Assembly (NCBI RefSeq): GCF_000091305.1
Contig: NC_013929.1
Coordinates: 8,928,001 to 8,992,000 of the forward strand
DNA: 64,000 bases
Direction of reading: 5' to 3'
Source of the DNA: Streptomyces scabiei 87.22
GTDB lineage: Bacteria; Actinomycetota; Actinomycetes; Streptomycetales; Streptomycetaceae
The position numbers were made by a program, and so were the translations under genes. Below are positions 18,374 through 26,882 of the stretch, one piece after another. Positions within the stretch are counted from its first letter, which is position 1, and each line of letters opens with the position of its first letter. The notes beneath the pieces are model-generated. The model was given only the letters and a program-made list of their open reading frames with translations, ran no database searches and had not been told where the DNA came from.

Positions 18374-19540
18374 CTAGCCGGTGGCACCCGCCCCGTCCGC
18401 CGCGCCCGGCTTACGGAGCAGGAGCAGTGCCGCGTCGTCGTGGAGCCGGCCCCCCACGTGGGTGAGCAGTTCGTCGTGGAGTGCCGAGAGGGTGTGGGCC
18501 GGCTCGTCGGACACATGGCGGGCCAGACGCTCGGCGAGCGGATAGAACGCGCGGTCGCGGTCGCGTGCCTCGGTGACACCGTCGGTGTAGAGCAGCAGCT
18601 GATCCTCGTCGCCGAAGGGCAGGGTCCGCAGTCCGGGTGTCTCACCCGTGAGCGCGCGCAGTCCCAGGGGCGGGGCCGGGCAGTCGGGCTCCACGGGTAC
18701 GACGTCCGAGCCGCGCACCAGTAGCGGGGGCGCGTGCCCGCAGTTGACCAGCTCCAGGCGGCCCGGCCGGGGGTGCCCGGCGACGACGGCCGTCACGAAG
18801 TCGTCGCTGCGGAGGTTGCGCGCCAGGCTCCGCTCGATCCGGTCGACGACGGCGAGGAGATCGGGCTCCTCGTACGCCGCCTCGCGGAAGACGCCGAGCA
18901 CCAGGGCGGCGATCCCGACGGCGGGCAGCCCTTTGCCGCGCACGTCGCCGACGATCAGCCGTACCCCGTACGGGGTGGGGATGAGGGCGTACAGGTCGCC
19001 GCCGATGCGGGCCTCGGCCGCCGCGGCGCTGTAGCGGACGGCCACCTGGAACGGGCCGACGGTCGCCGGTACCGGCTGGAGCAGCGCGTGCTGGGCGGCC
19101 TCGGCGACCGAGCGGACCGCCGCGAGCACCCGCTCGCGCTCTCCGCGCAGGGCCCCGGCCAGGGCGCTCGCCAGGGAGACGGCGACGAGCGCGGACAGCA
19201 CGGCGGCCAGCTCCCTGGCCGGGGCGCCGTCCCGCACGCCGAGCATCGTGCCCAGCACCCCGGCGAGGAGGCCGACGCAGAGCACGCCGCGCGGCCCGCT
19301 GGTGGTGGCGGCCAGCGCGGGCCCCGCGGCGAGCAGTGGCAGCCAGGTCAGCCCGGGTCCGCCGACCAGGCCGACGAACACGATCACGGAGACGATCAGC
19401 ACGGGCAGAGCGGGCGTACCGGAGGCCAGCTGTGTGGCGACCCGCTGGCGGGCCGCCCTGCCCGTCCCGGACGCGGGCGTCCGGGACGGGCGGTTCGGCA
19501 TCGGCCTGTGGTCGCCGCAAAGCTCTCGGGTGTGACTCAT
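18374..19540 (-). CDS. Membrane SpoIIE-type PP2C phosphatase
   Basis: A 388-residue protein. About residues 40-135 hold four hydrophobic segments; the cytoplasmic PP2C/SpoIIE domain (about 150-380) follows. Metal-binding Asp motifs are visible: RIGGDLY, IVGDVRGKG, LLLYTDGVTEA and GRLHDDAALLLL. Such proteins dephosphorylate anti-anti-sigma factors in partner-switching pathways. The STAS-ANTAR gene at 30.9 kb is the only STAS protein in the window. Start options are ATG 19540 and an in-frame Met at residue 14. It is convergent with the HEAT-like gene. Confidence 0.88.
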   Translation of the reverse strand: MSHTRELCGDHRPMPNRPSRTPASGTGRAARQRVATQLASGTPALPVLIVSVIVFVGLVGGPGLTWLPLLAAGPALAATTSGPRGVLCVGLLAGVLGTMLGVRDGAPARELAAVLSALVAVSLASALAGALRGERERVLAAVRSVAEAAQHALLQPVPATVGPFQVAVRYSAAAAEARIGGDLYALIPTPYGVRLIVGDVRGKGLPAVGIAALVLGVFREAAYEEPDLLAVVDRIERSLARNLRSDDFVTAVVAGHPRPGRLELVNCGHAPPLLVRGSDVVPVEPDCPAPPLGLRALTGETPGLRTLPFGDEDQLLLYTDGVTEARDRDRAFYPLAERLARHVSDEPAHTLSALHDELLTHVGGRLHDDAALLLLRKPGAADGAGATG

Positions 19541-19642
19541 GTATCGCCCGCGATCCTCACCTGTGCGTGGAGCCCTCGGCTCCGGAATTGTCCGTTTTAA
19601 ACAGGAAAGGGGATCTGTGCGGGCGTCACAAGGACATGGATT

Positions 19643-20407
19643 TCAGATAGTGAGCGACAGGCCCCTGGTCACCCGGCTCGCGATCGGAAGAAGCCGCGCC
19701 CGTACCTCCGGCAGCCGGGAGAGCCGGTCCGCACGCAGCGACACGCCGAGCGAGCCGAGCGTGTCCCCGCTGTAGACGGGCACCGCGATGCAGACCGTGC
19801 CGAGGGCGTACTCCTCCAGGTCCGTGACGGCCGGGGCCACGGGGGAGGAGTCCAGCCGCCGGAGCAGCTCCGGGGCGTCGGTGATGGTCCTGGGGGTGAG
19901 GTCGGCCAGGTGGTGCCGGGAGAGGTAGTCCTTGCGGGCGTCCGCGTCCAGCTCGCGCAGCACCGACTTGCCGAGCGCCGTGGCGTGCCCGGCGTCCTCG
20001 AAACCCACCCAGAGATCGACCCGGGGTGCCCGGGGGCTGTCCACGATCTCGGCGACCCGGATCTCGCCGTCCTCGTAGAAGGTGAGGTAGGCGGCGCCGG
20101 CCAGCTCGTCCCGCAGGGCGGCGAGCGTCGGACGGACCCGGCTGAGCAGCGCCTGACCCCGTCCGGTGGTGTGCAGCGCCTGCACCTTGTCCCCCAGGAC
20201 GAAGCCGCCGTCGGCCAGTTTGCGCAGGTAGCCGTCGTGGACCAGGGTCCGCAGCAGGTGATAGGCGGTGGCCAGGGGCAGCCCGGTCTCGCGGGCCAGC
20301 TGCTTCGCCGGCGCGCCGTTCTCGTGCGCGCTCACCGCCTCCAGCAGGCGGAAGGCGCGCTGGACGGAGGTGATGAGCGTGGGGCCGGGGCCGTCGTGCT
20401 CAGCCAT
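19643..20407 (-). CDS. IclR-family regulator
   Basis: A 254-residue protein. The N-terminal winged HTH shows VQRAFRLLEAVSAHENGAPA and KQLARETGLPLATAYHLLRT. The C-terminal IclR effector domain follows, with GHATALGKSVLREL and AVPVYSGDTLGSLGVS. IclR proteins usually repress a neighbouring catabolic or metabolic operon. The CYP152 gene starts further upstream on the same strand and is the nearest candidate target, though the two are not clearly linked. The ATG at 20407 is chosen because the upstream frame is low-quality. Confidence 0.9.
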   Translation of the reverse strand: MAEHDGPGPTLITSVQRAFRLLEAVSAHENGAPAKQLARETGLPLATAYHLLRTLVHDGYLRKLADGGFVLGDKVQALHTTGRGQALLSRVRPTLAALRDELAGAAYLTFYEDGEIRVAEIVDSPRAPRVDLWVGFEDAGHATALGKSVLRELDADARKDYLSRHHLADLTPRTITDAPELLRRLDSSPVAPAVTDLEEYALGTVCIAVPVYSGDTLGSLGVSLRADRLSRLPEVRARLLPIASRVTRGLSLTI

Positions 20408-20490
20408 AGGACCAGCGTGCGCCGGTCGCGCGGACCGGGCAAGCGCCGCCCCCCGCCTTCTGCGCGGCGTCGGCGCTGGGCCCCGGGCCG

Positions 20491-21783
20491 TCACCCCGCC
20501 GCTCGCCCGGCCACCCGGACCCGTTCCGGTACGCGCACGGACTCCATGACGAAGCCGCTGCGCACCCGCGCCGGCATCCGCGTCAGCGGGATCCGCAGGT
20601 CCTGAGGGGGCACGGCGTACTCCAGCCGGGCGAGCCGCGGCCCCAGGGTCCGCAGCAGCGCGACGGTGACGTCCTCGCCGGGGCAGCGATGACCGGTCGC
20701 GCGGTCGCCGCCGCCCTGCGGTACGAGGTCGTCGCGGCCGGGCGGGCGCTCCAGGAACCGCTGGGGTTCGAAGGTGTACGGAAGGTCCCACTGGCCGGGG
20801 TCGTGGTTCTGCCCGTACAGGTCGAGCAGGACCAGGGCGCCCGCCGGGATCGGCTCGCCCCTCCATTCCAGGTCGGTGACGGCCCGCCCGCCGACGAACG
20901 GGGCGAACGGGTAGAAGCGCCGCAGCTCGTGGGCGAACGCCACCGCGTACTCGGGATCGGCCTCGGCCAGCCGTTCCCGTACGTCGGGCCTGAGGTGCAG
21001 CGCGTGCCCGGCGTAGGCGACGAACCAGCACACGGCGACGGTGGGACGGATGACGTTGAGCAGTTCGACCGCTGCGGTGTGCGGGTCCAGGGGCAGGCCG
21101 TCGGCGTCCTCGTGCCGGGCCACGACGTCCAGCGCCGATCCGGCGGGTGCCGTGGCGGCCCCCTCGCGGACGTCCGACACCAGACGGGCCAGCCACGCCT
21201 CACGGCGACCGCGGGCGCGGCGGGCCCGCCAGTGCCGGGGTCCCGGCGTGGCGAAGCCGTCGACCATGGCGACCAGGTCGGCGGCCGGGGCCGCGCCGTC
21301 GGCGTCACGGTCGTGCAGGGGGATCCCGGCCCACCGGCAGACGCCCAGGGTGAGCACCCGGCTCGCCTCGTCGAACAGGACGACGGAGGGCCGGTGCGGC
21401 CAGGACGCCTCGGCCGCGTCCCAGGCCCTGGTGACATGGTCCACCAGGCCGGCGACGGCCTTCGGACCGGTGAGCAGGGAGAGGAACAGGTCCTTGCGCA
21501 CGCGATGGGGCGGCCCGTCCAGCGTGTGCACGGCGCCGTGGCCGAAGAGCGTGCCGAGCACCGGGCCGGGCAGCGCCGACGCCCGTTCCACATGCCGTTC
21601 GTCGTAGAAGAACCGCACGGCCTCGGGGCCCCGCAGCGCCACGGCGGGCCGGCCCGTCAGCCGGGCCCGGACCAGCGGACCCGTGGTGCGGCGCCGGCGG
21701 TCGGGCAGCCAGGTGTATCCCCTGACCAGCAACGAGAGCGAACTGTCGACGAGCGGGGTGCGGCGACTGTGCATCATGCCCAC
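20491..21783 (-). CDS. CYP152-type cytochrome P450 peroxygenase
   Basis: A 430-residue P450. The heme ligand is Cys367 within GGGDRATGHRCPGE, close to the family position (Cys363 in B. subtilis BS-beta). Arg246-Pro247 in NVIRPTVAVC replaces the usual acid-alcohol pair and is the hallmark of CYP152 enzymes, which bind a fatty-acid carboxylate and use hydrogen peroxide to hydroxylate or decarboxylate it. LLDLYGQNHDPGQWDLPYTF also matches. No redox partner would be needed and none is nearby. Start is uncertain: GTG 21783, ATG 21777 or ATG 21774. It diverges from the DUF5709 gene. Confidence 0.88.
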   Translation of the reverse strand: MGMMHSRRTPLVDSSLSLLVRGYTWLPDRRRRTTGPLVRARLTGRPAVALRGPEAVRFFYDERHVERASALPGPVLGTLFGHGAVHTLDGPPHRVRKDLFLSLLTGPKAVAGLVDHVTRAWDAAEASWPHRPSVVLFDEASRVLTLGVCRWAGIPLHDRDADGAAPAADLVAMVDGFATPGPRHWRARRARGRREAWLARLVSDVREGAATAPAGSALDVVARHEDADGLPLDPHTAAVELLNVIRPTVAVCWFVAYAGHALHLRPDVRERLAEADPEYAVAFAHELRRFYPFAPFVGGRAVTDLEWRGEPIPAGALVLLDLYGQNHDPGQWDLPYTFEPQRFLERPPGRDDLVPQGGGDRATGHRCPGEDVTVALLRTLGPRLARLEYAVPPQDLRIPLTRMPARVRSGFVMESVRVPERVRVAGRAAG

Positions 21784-21911
21784 CCGGGTGCCCGCCCGGC
21801 CTCCCCGGTAACCCGGCGACGCGGCGCCCCGACCGGACCCGCAGGTGTCACACCGGGGGAACCCGGTACTCCGCAGACAACAGCAACCAGCCGACGTCCC
21901 CGGAGGCGATC

Positions 21912-22379
21912 ATGACCGACGAGAACATGGCGGACGACGCCTACCAGCCCACCGGCGGCAACGAGGAGCAGGAGGACGCCTCGCCGCTGGACCTCCAGGA
22001 CGCGCTCGACGAGCGCACCTACGACGACATCCTGGACGAGGGCTACTCGCCGCCCGAGAAGCCGCTGGGTGTCACCCGCAGCGGCACCACGGCGGCCGAG
22101 CAGCACGAGGGGGAGTCCCTGGACGACCGGCTGCGGCAGGAGGTCCCCGACGTGGAGGTGCCGCCCGGTGACGGGATCGGCGACCTGCCGGGCGGTGAGG
22201 GCGAGCCGGTGGACCCGGAGGCCGGTACGGACCGCGCGGGCCGCCTGGTCGCTCCCGACGAGGGCGTGCGGACGGACACCACCAAGGAACTCGTCGCCGA
22301 GGACGAGGGCATCGACGGTGGCGCGGCCGGCGCCGAGGAGGCGGCGATGCACGTCGTCCCGGACGACCGGCTGCCCTGA
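21912..22379 (+). CDS. DUF5709 acidic protein
   Basis: A 155-residue, strongly acidic protein, probably largely disordered. It carries the family's hallmark segments: YQPTGGNE near the start, LDLQDALDERTYDDILDEGY, SPPEKPLGV, the GDGIGDLPGGEGEPVD block, and GIDGGAAGAEEAAMH near the end. DUF5709 is common in actinomycetes and has no known function. GGAGG stands 5 nt before the ATG. No membrane segment. Confidence 0.88.
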   Translation: MTDENMADDAYQPTGGNEEQEDASPLDLQDALDERTYDDILDEGYSPPEKPLGVTRSGTTAAEQHEGESLDDRLRQEVPDVEVPPGDGIGDLPGGEGEPVDPEAGTDRAGRLVAPDEGVRTDTTKELVAEDEGIDGGAAGAEEAAMHVVPDDRLP

Positions 22380-22440
22380 CCGGGGAACGGGGGAAGGGGG
22401 GAACGGGGAACAGGGGAACGCGGCACCGGAGAACGGGAGA
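22380..22440. repeat. G-rich low-complexity stretch
   Basis: Several imperfect copies of GGGGAAC(G) follow the DUF5709 stop codon. The runs of G on the + strand could form a quadruplex. From here to about 22600 there is no gene. Confidence 0.6.
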
Positions 22441-22605
22441 TCACGAAGGCCGGTCGGCCGGGTGGGCGGGACGGAAGGAGAGAGGGCCGGACCAGCCGGA
22501 GCCGGTCGGCACACCCCCTCGCCGCCCCCTGACGTACCGCTCCGCGGGGTGAGCACCCCGCCGCCACCGGTGGGCGTCAGGACGTGACGCGGATCACGTC
22601 CGATC

Positions 22606-22634
22606 GAAAACCCGTCGCACGGGCCCCGCGTCTA
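22606..22634 (+). promoter_or_regulatory. ECF-type promoter candidate for sigma operon
   Basis: GAAAACC at 22606-22612 and CGTCTA at 22629-22634 are separated by 16 bp. This resembles the AAC...CGTC form of ECF sigma promoters, which often autoregulate. The predicted transcript start, about 7 nt after the -10, falls on the GTG at 22641, giving a leaderless mRNA. Confidence 0.5.
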
Positions 22635-22640
22635 GGGGGT

Positions 22641-23201
22641 GTGAGATCAGTCAGGAAGGCACCGCAGGAGCCGGACGAGGAGCGCCTCGTCCGGCTGGTG
22701 GCCAAGGGGGACCGCGCGGCGTTCGAGGAGCTGTACCGGCGCACCGCGCCATGGCTCGCGGTGCGGCTGCGGCGCCGCTGCGCCGACGAGCAGATCGTCG
22801 CCGAGGTCATGCAGGAGACGTATCTGGCGGTGTGGCGCGCGGCGGGCGCGTTCGCCGGGGCCGCGGTCGGCGGGAGCGCCGTCGGCTGGCTGTGGACCAT
22901 CGCGGCGCGCCGTCTCGTCGACGCGTTCCGCCGCCGGGCCCACCACGCCGAACCGCCTCCCGCGGCCGCCGGGCGGCCCCTGGCTCCCGCGGCCGAGGAG
23001 GAGGCGCTCGCCGCGACCGTCGGCGGTGACGTCGGGGACGCGCTGCGGCGCCTCGCGCCCGAACTCAGACAGGTACTGCAGGCCATGGTGCTCGACGGGC
23101 TGTCCGTCCGGGAGACCTCGGTCCTGCTCGGCGTGCCCGAGGGCACGGTCAAGACCCGCGCCCGCCGGGCCCGGACCGAGATGCGGAGGGCCCTGGCATG
23201 A
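22641..23201 (+). CDS. ECF-type RNA polymerase sigma factor
   Basis: A 186-residue sigma-70 family protein of the ECF type. Region 2 runs from LVRLVAKGDRAAFEELYRR through MQETYLAVWRAAGAF to GWLWTIAARRLVDAFRRR. Region 4 is LAPELRQVLQAMVLDGLSVR with GVPEGTVKTRARRARTEM. There is no long C-terminal extension. The GTG at 22641 is preferred to GTG 22584 because a promoter-like pair lies between them. The stop overlaps the ZAS protein start (ATGA). It is the first gene of a five-gene overlapping operon and probably controls its own promoter. Confidence 0.9.
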   Translation: MRSVRKAPQEPDEERLVRLVAKGDRAAFEELYRRTAPWLAVRLRRRCADEQIVAEVMQETYLAVWRAAGAFAGAAVGGSAVGWLWTIAARRLVDAFRRRAHHAEPPPAAAGRPLAPAAEEEALAATVGGDVGDALRRLAPELRQVLQAMVLDGLSVRETSVLLGVPEGTVKTRARRARTEMRRALA

Positions 23202-24022
23202 GCGTCGAACACGCCTCGACACGGATCATCGACGGTTACACGCGCGGCGACACCGCGCTCGGTGCCGACGACGTGTGGGCCCTGGAGGCCCATCTGGAGC
23301 GGTGCCGGGAGTGCCGTTACCGGCTCTCGGCCGCCGTGACGGCGACCGCGCCCGAGGTGACGGCCGTGGTCGGGACCGTCTGGTCCGCCCTCGAACCCCG
23401 GCTGGCCACCACCGCCACCATGCCCCGGCGCCGTCGCCGGTCGGCGCGGCCGGCGAGATGGCTGACGCCCACGACCGCGCCGTGGCTGGCCATGATCGCG
23501 AGCGTGACGCTGCTCGCGCTGCTGCTCGACGCCGTCGACACCGGATCCGGATCCGGCCAGGTGTCCCTGGTGCTGCTGCTGGCTCCCGTCCTGCCCGTGC
23601 TGGGCGTCGCGGCCTCGTGGTCACGGGGCCTGGACCCGGCGTACGAGCTGACCGCCTCCGCGCCCAGGGCCGGACTCCCGCTGGTGCTGCGGCGCACCGC
23701 GTCCGTGCTCGCCGTCGTCATCCCCGCCCTGCTGGCGGGCGGCTGGGCGACAGGGGTGACGGCCGCCCAGTGGCTGCTGCCCTCCCTGGCGTTCACCTCG
23801 GCCGCCCTGGCGCTCGGCGGAGTCGTCGGGGTGACCCGGGCCGCCGTCGCGCTGGTCGCGGTGTGGGCGGCCGTGGTCGTGGCACCGGCCCTGGCCACCA
23901 GCCGTACCCCCGTGACCCTGCAGACCGACGGTCTGCCCGTGTGGGGGCTGATCCTCACCCTCGGCATCGGTGTCGTGATCGCCCGCAGGGGCGCGTACAC
24001 CGTGCTGGGAGCCCATCGATGA
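23198..24022 (+). CDS. ZAS-type membrane anti-sigma factor
   Basis: A 274-residue protein. The N-terminal cytoplasmic part contains HLERCRECRY (about residues 32-41), the H-x3-C-x2-C zinc motif of ZAS anti-sigma factors, which hold the cognate ECF sigma inactive. A basic linker (PRRRRRSARPAR) is followed by about six hydrophobic segments from residue 88 on. The polytopic membrane half is unusual, since most ZAS proteins have one helix. The gene overlaps both neighbours by 4 nt, which fixes its pairing with the upstream sigma gene and suggests a membrane signal. Confidence 0.85.
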   Translation: MSVEHASTRIIDGYTRGDTALGADDVWALEAHLERCRECRYRLSAAVTATAPEVTAVVGTVWSALEPRLATTATMPRRRRRSARPARWLTPTTAPWLAMIASVTLLALLLDAVDTGSGSGQVSLVLLLAPVLPVLGVAASWSRGLDPAYELTASAPRAGLPLVLRRTASVLAVVIPALLAGGWATGVTAAQWLLPSLAFTSAALALGGVVGVTRAAVALVAVWAAVVVAPALATSRTPVTLQTDGLPVWGLILTLGIGVVIARRGAYTVLGAHR

Positions 24023-24852
24023 ACGACCGGAAGGAACACCACGTGATGTCCGCGGTGAGCGCGGCCGACCTCGCACCGACATCCTACGCCTGGGAGATCC
24101 GGGCCACGGGGCTGAAGGTGCGGGCCGGCAGGAAACGCATGGCGGTCGACGGACTCGACCTGTCGCTCGGCACCGGCGTGCACGGCCTGCTCGGACCCAA
24201 CGGGGCCGGCAAGACCACCCTCATCCGGGCGCTGGCCACCGTGCTGCGCCCCGCCGGGGGAACCCTCGAACTGCTCGGCGAGTCCGCGAGCGGCCTCGGC
24301 GAACACAGGGCCCTGCGCCGCCGCATCGGCTACCTGCCGCAGGAGTTCGGCTACTACAAGCGCTTCACGGTGCGCGAGTTCGTCGAGTACATGGCCTGGC
24401 TGAAGGAGGTCCCCGAGGCGGACATCCCCGCGGCGGTGCAACGGGCGGTCGAACGGGTGGGCCTCGCGGACCGCGCCGACGACCGGATGAAGTCCCTGTC
24501 GGGCGGCATGGTGCGGCGCGTCGGGATCGCCCAGGCCATCGTCAACGACCCGGTGATCCTGCTCCTCGACGAGCCGACGGCCGGCCTGGACCCGGCCCAA
24601 CGGCTGCGGTTCCGCCGGCTGTTGCAGGAATTGGGCTCGGACACCTGTGTGGTCGTCTCGACCCATCTGGTGGAGGACGTCGCCGCCGCCTGCACCGACG
24701 TGGTGCTCTTCGCCGAGGGCCGGCTGGTCTTCCAGGGCACCCCGGACGAGCTGGCCGCGGCGGGCGGACCCGACCACGTGGGCGACAGCCCGCTGGAGCG
24801 CGGCTACTCGGCGCTCCTGCTCGACCCCCGGCAGGAAAGGGGCTCCTGGTGA
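24019..24852 (+). CDS. ABC transporter ATP-binding protein
   Basis: A 277-residue ABC ATPase: Walker A GPNGAGKTT, Q-loop YLPQEFGYY, signature LSGGM, Walker B ILLLDEP, and switch His in STHLVED. The type resembles ATPases of drug/peptide or bacitracin-type exporters with separate permeases. The ATG at 24019 overlaps the preceding stop; ATG 24046, with GGAAGGA upstream, is an alternative. The downstream permease overlaps its stop. I infer that it powers the membrane proteins at 24849 and 26225. Confidence 0.93.
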   Translation: MNDRKEHHVMSAVSAADLAPTSYAWEIRATGLKVRAGRKRMAVDGLDLSLGTGVHGLLGPNGAGKTTLIRALATVLRPAGGTLELLGESASGLGEHRALRRRIGYLPQEFGYYKRFTVREFVEYMAWLKEVPEADIPAAVQRAVERVGLADRADDRMKSLSGGMVRRVGIAQAIVNDPVILLLDEPTAGLDPAQRLRFRRLLQELGSDTCVVVSTHLVEDVAAACTDVVLFAEGRLVFQGTPDELAAAGGPDHVGDSPLERGYSALLLDPRQERGSW

Positions 24853-26228
24853 ACACCCGCGTCCTGCGCACCGAGTTGAGACGTTCCGTCGCCCCCTGGG
24901 CCGGAGCCGTGACCCTGCTCTCCTCCCTGGCGTTCCTCTACCTGCTGAGCGGCCCCTGGTGGAAGGGCACGGCCATGTGGACGGCCCAGTGGACGTCCAT
25001 GGCCCTGTGGACCCGCTCCCTGCTGATTCTGCTGTGGCCGCTCGCCATGGCACTCGGCGCCCTCCAAGGGCTGCGCGACCACCGTTCGAAGATGACGGAG
25101 CTGCTGACCAGCACACCACGCCCCGCCCGGCACCGGGCGGCGACGACCGCGGGCGCGTCGGCGATCACGCTGGTCTCGGCCTTCACGCTCCTCATCCTCC
25201 AGGGCGCGGTGCAGGTGGCCGGCAACACCTCGTACACGCATCCGGGCTGGCTGCCGATCTCCCTCGTGGCCGGACTCTCCCTCGTCGCGGGGTTCTTCCT
25301 CGGCATGGGGGTCGGGCGCAGCCTGCCCTCCCCGCTGGTCCCGCCCGCCCTGGCCGTGGCCGCGTTCGTGTTCCTCAACCTCCTGCGGATCTCGACGGAC
25401 ACGACGACGCCGGGCGCCGCGCCACCCGGCCGGGCCACGCTGCTGTCGCCGGCGGTGGAGTACGTGGGCGACGTCTTCCTCACCCTTTCCGCCCCCGTCC
25501 ACCTGGGCCAGACCGTCTGGCTGCTCGGCATGGCGGCGACCGGCTTCGCGCTGCTGCTCGCCGCGAACCAGCGCACCCGCCTGCTCGCCCTGACACCCGT
25601 CCTGGCGGGAGCGGTGATCGCCCTGTTGCTCTTTCCCGCGAACGCGCGCCAGGCGTACGTCGTCGATGAGTCCGCCGCGGCCCCCGTGTGCGACGGCCGG
25701 GTGTGCGTGGCGAGGGTGCACCAGGACCACCTCGCCGACCTCGCGAAGCCCGGGAAGAAGGCGCTCAGGCTGCTGCGGGACACCCTCGGCAGCCAGGCAC
25801 CGACGTCCGTACGGGAGAGCACCGCTCCCCGGGAGCTCTTCGACCCGCCGGAGCGGTCCCGCACGGCCGTGCTCATCGACTTCGACGACAGCGTGTTCGC
25901 GGAGGCGAAGGGGGAGGCGATGACCCGGGCCCTGCTCGGCCAGGGCATGCTGCCGGTCTGCTTCGCCCGCAGCGCCAACGAGAGCGGCACGCTCGGCGAG
26001 ATCGCGGCCCAGAGCGTCGCGGCCGGCTGGGTCCTCGGTGAACTGAAGCCGCTCGACGGAGCCCTGCACGAGCCGAAGAGGCAGCTGCGGGAGGCGGGCC
26101 CGGTGCTGCGGGAACTCAAGGCGCTGCCGTGGTCGGAACAGGTCGCACGGGTCAAGGCGGCGCACTCCGCCGCCGTCTCCTGCAAGGGCGACCCGCTCGA
26201 CGTACTGGACGGCGGTGGGTCCCGGTGA
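24849..26228 (+). CDS. ABC transporter permease with large extracytoplasmic/soluble part
   Basis: A 459-residue membrane protein. About six hydrophobic segments span residues 15-270 (for example AGAVTLLSSLAFLYLL and SLLILLWPLAMALGAL). A soluble domain of about 190 residues follows from about 275, with CDGRVCVARVHQDH and ARVKAAHSAAVSC; paired Cys residues suggest it lies outside the membrane. The GTG start overlaps the ATPase stop. It is the main membrane partner of the ATPase. The substrate is unknown. The organisation resembles ABC-2-type permeases. Confidence 0.8.
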   Translation: MNTRVLRTELRRSVAPWAGAVTLLSSLAFLYLLSGPWWKGTAMWTAQWTSMALWTRSLLILLWPLAMALGALQGLRDHRSKMTELLTSTPRPARHRAATTAGASAITLVSAFTLLILQGAVQVAGNTSYTHPGWLPISLVAGLSLVAGFFLGMGVGRSLPSPLVPPALAVAAFVFLNLLRISTDTTTPGAAPPGRATLLSPAVEYVGDVFLTLSAPVHLGQTVWLLGMAATGFALLLAANQRTRLLALTPVLAGAVIALLLFPANARQAYVVDESAAAPVCDGRVCVARVHQDHLADLAKPGKKALRLLRDTLGSQAPTSVRESTAPRELFDPPERSRTAVLIDFDDSVFAEAKGEAMTRALLGQGMLPVCFARSANESGTLGEIAAQSVAAGWVLGELKPLDGALHEPKRQLREAGPVLRELKALPWSEQVARVKAAHSAAVSCKGDPLDVLDGGGSR

Positions 26229-26803
26229 GATGGCTGACGCTGTACGCCCGCTCCCGGCAGGTGCCGGTCTCCCTCGCCGCGCTGGCGATCGGCACGGCGC
26301 TGGTGTGGACCTTCGCCCGGGACGGCGGCGGAGGGCCGGGTGATCCGAAGGTGCCCGTGTTCGTCCTGGTCACCGGGGTGGTGGCCGCCTCGATCGGGCT
26401 CGGCGGGCAGGATCTCGCGCTGGACCGCACGGCCGCGATCCCCTGGCGGCGCCGCCGGACGGCACACGTCCTGCTCATCGGGGTGGTCGCGGGCACCGCG
26501 CTCCTCACGGCGCGGACGGTCGGCGGGGACTCCTGGGTCACCACCGCGTTCGTCGTCCGCGACAGCGCCGGTCTGACGGGCCTGGCCGCCCTCGGGGCGG
26601 TGCTGTTCGGGGCGCGGTACGCGTGGACCCCGCCGATCGCCTGGCTGTCCTACACCGTCCTCGCCCCGCCCCCGACCGGCCTGCCCACACGGGCGGCGAG
26701 CTGGATGCTCCTCGCCCCCGGCACCCCGGCGGCCACCTGGACGGCCCTGGCCCTCGCGCTCACCGGCACGGCGGCGTACGCTCTCGCGGGCCCGAGGCGG
26801 TAG
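26225..26803 (+). CDS. Membrane protein, last gene of ECF/ABC operon
   Basis: A 192-residue protein with about five or six hydrophobic helices, no signal peptidase site and no recognised domain. The GTG start overlaps the permease stop (GTGA), which places it firmly in the operon. A conserved-looking polar turn, RTAAIPWRRRRT, lies between helices two and three. It is probably a second membrane subunit of the transporter. The function is not otherwise known. Confidence 0.75.
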   Translation: MRWLTLYARSRQVPVSLAALAIGTALVWTFARDGGGGPGDPKVPVFVLVTGVVAASIGLGGQDLALDRTAAIPWRRRRTAHVLLIGVVAGTALLTARTVGGDSWVTTAFVVRDSAGLTGLAALGAVLFGARYAWTPPIAWLSYTVLAPPPTGLPTRAASWMLLAPGTPAATWTALALALTGTAAYALAGPRR

Positions 26804-26812
26804 CGGTGCGAC

Positions 26813-26855
26813 GGCGGGGCCGCCACGACGGGGTGCGGCGGGGCCGCCACGACGG
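26813..26855. repeat. Two copies of a 19-bp GC repeat between convergent genes
   Basis: GGCGGGGCCGCCACGACGG occurs at 26813-26831 and 26837-26855. Each copy contains the near-palindrome GGCGGGGCCGCC, so both could fold, and they may stop transcription of the ABC operon before Pmt, which converges on it. Confidence 0.7.
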
Positions 26856-26882
26856 CCGGCCCCGTCCGCCTGTCCGGACCGG

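Noticed and set aside
14827..18645. 1272-codon open frame on the minus strand
   Set aside because: It is the antisense shadow of the HEAT-like gene; its product is Gly/Arg/Val-rich with no domain.
22584..22640. Earlier GTG start for the ECF sigma factor
   Set aside because: The extension overlaps the promoter-like -35/-10 pair and adds residues not typical of ECF factors.
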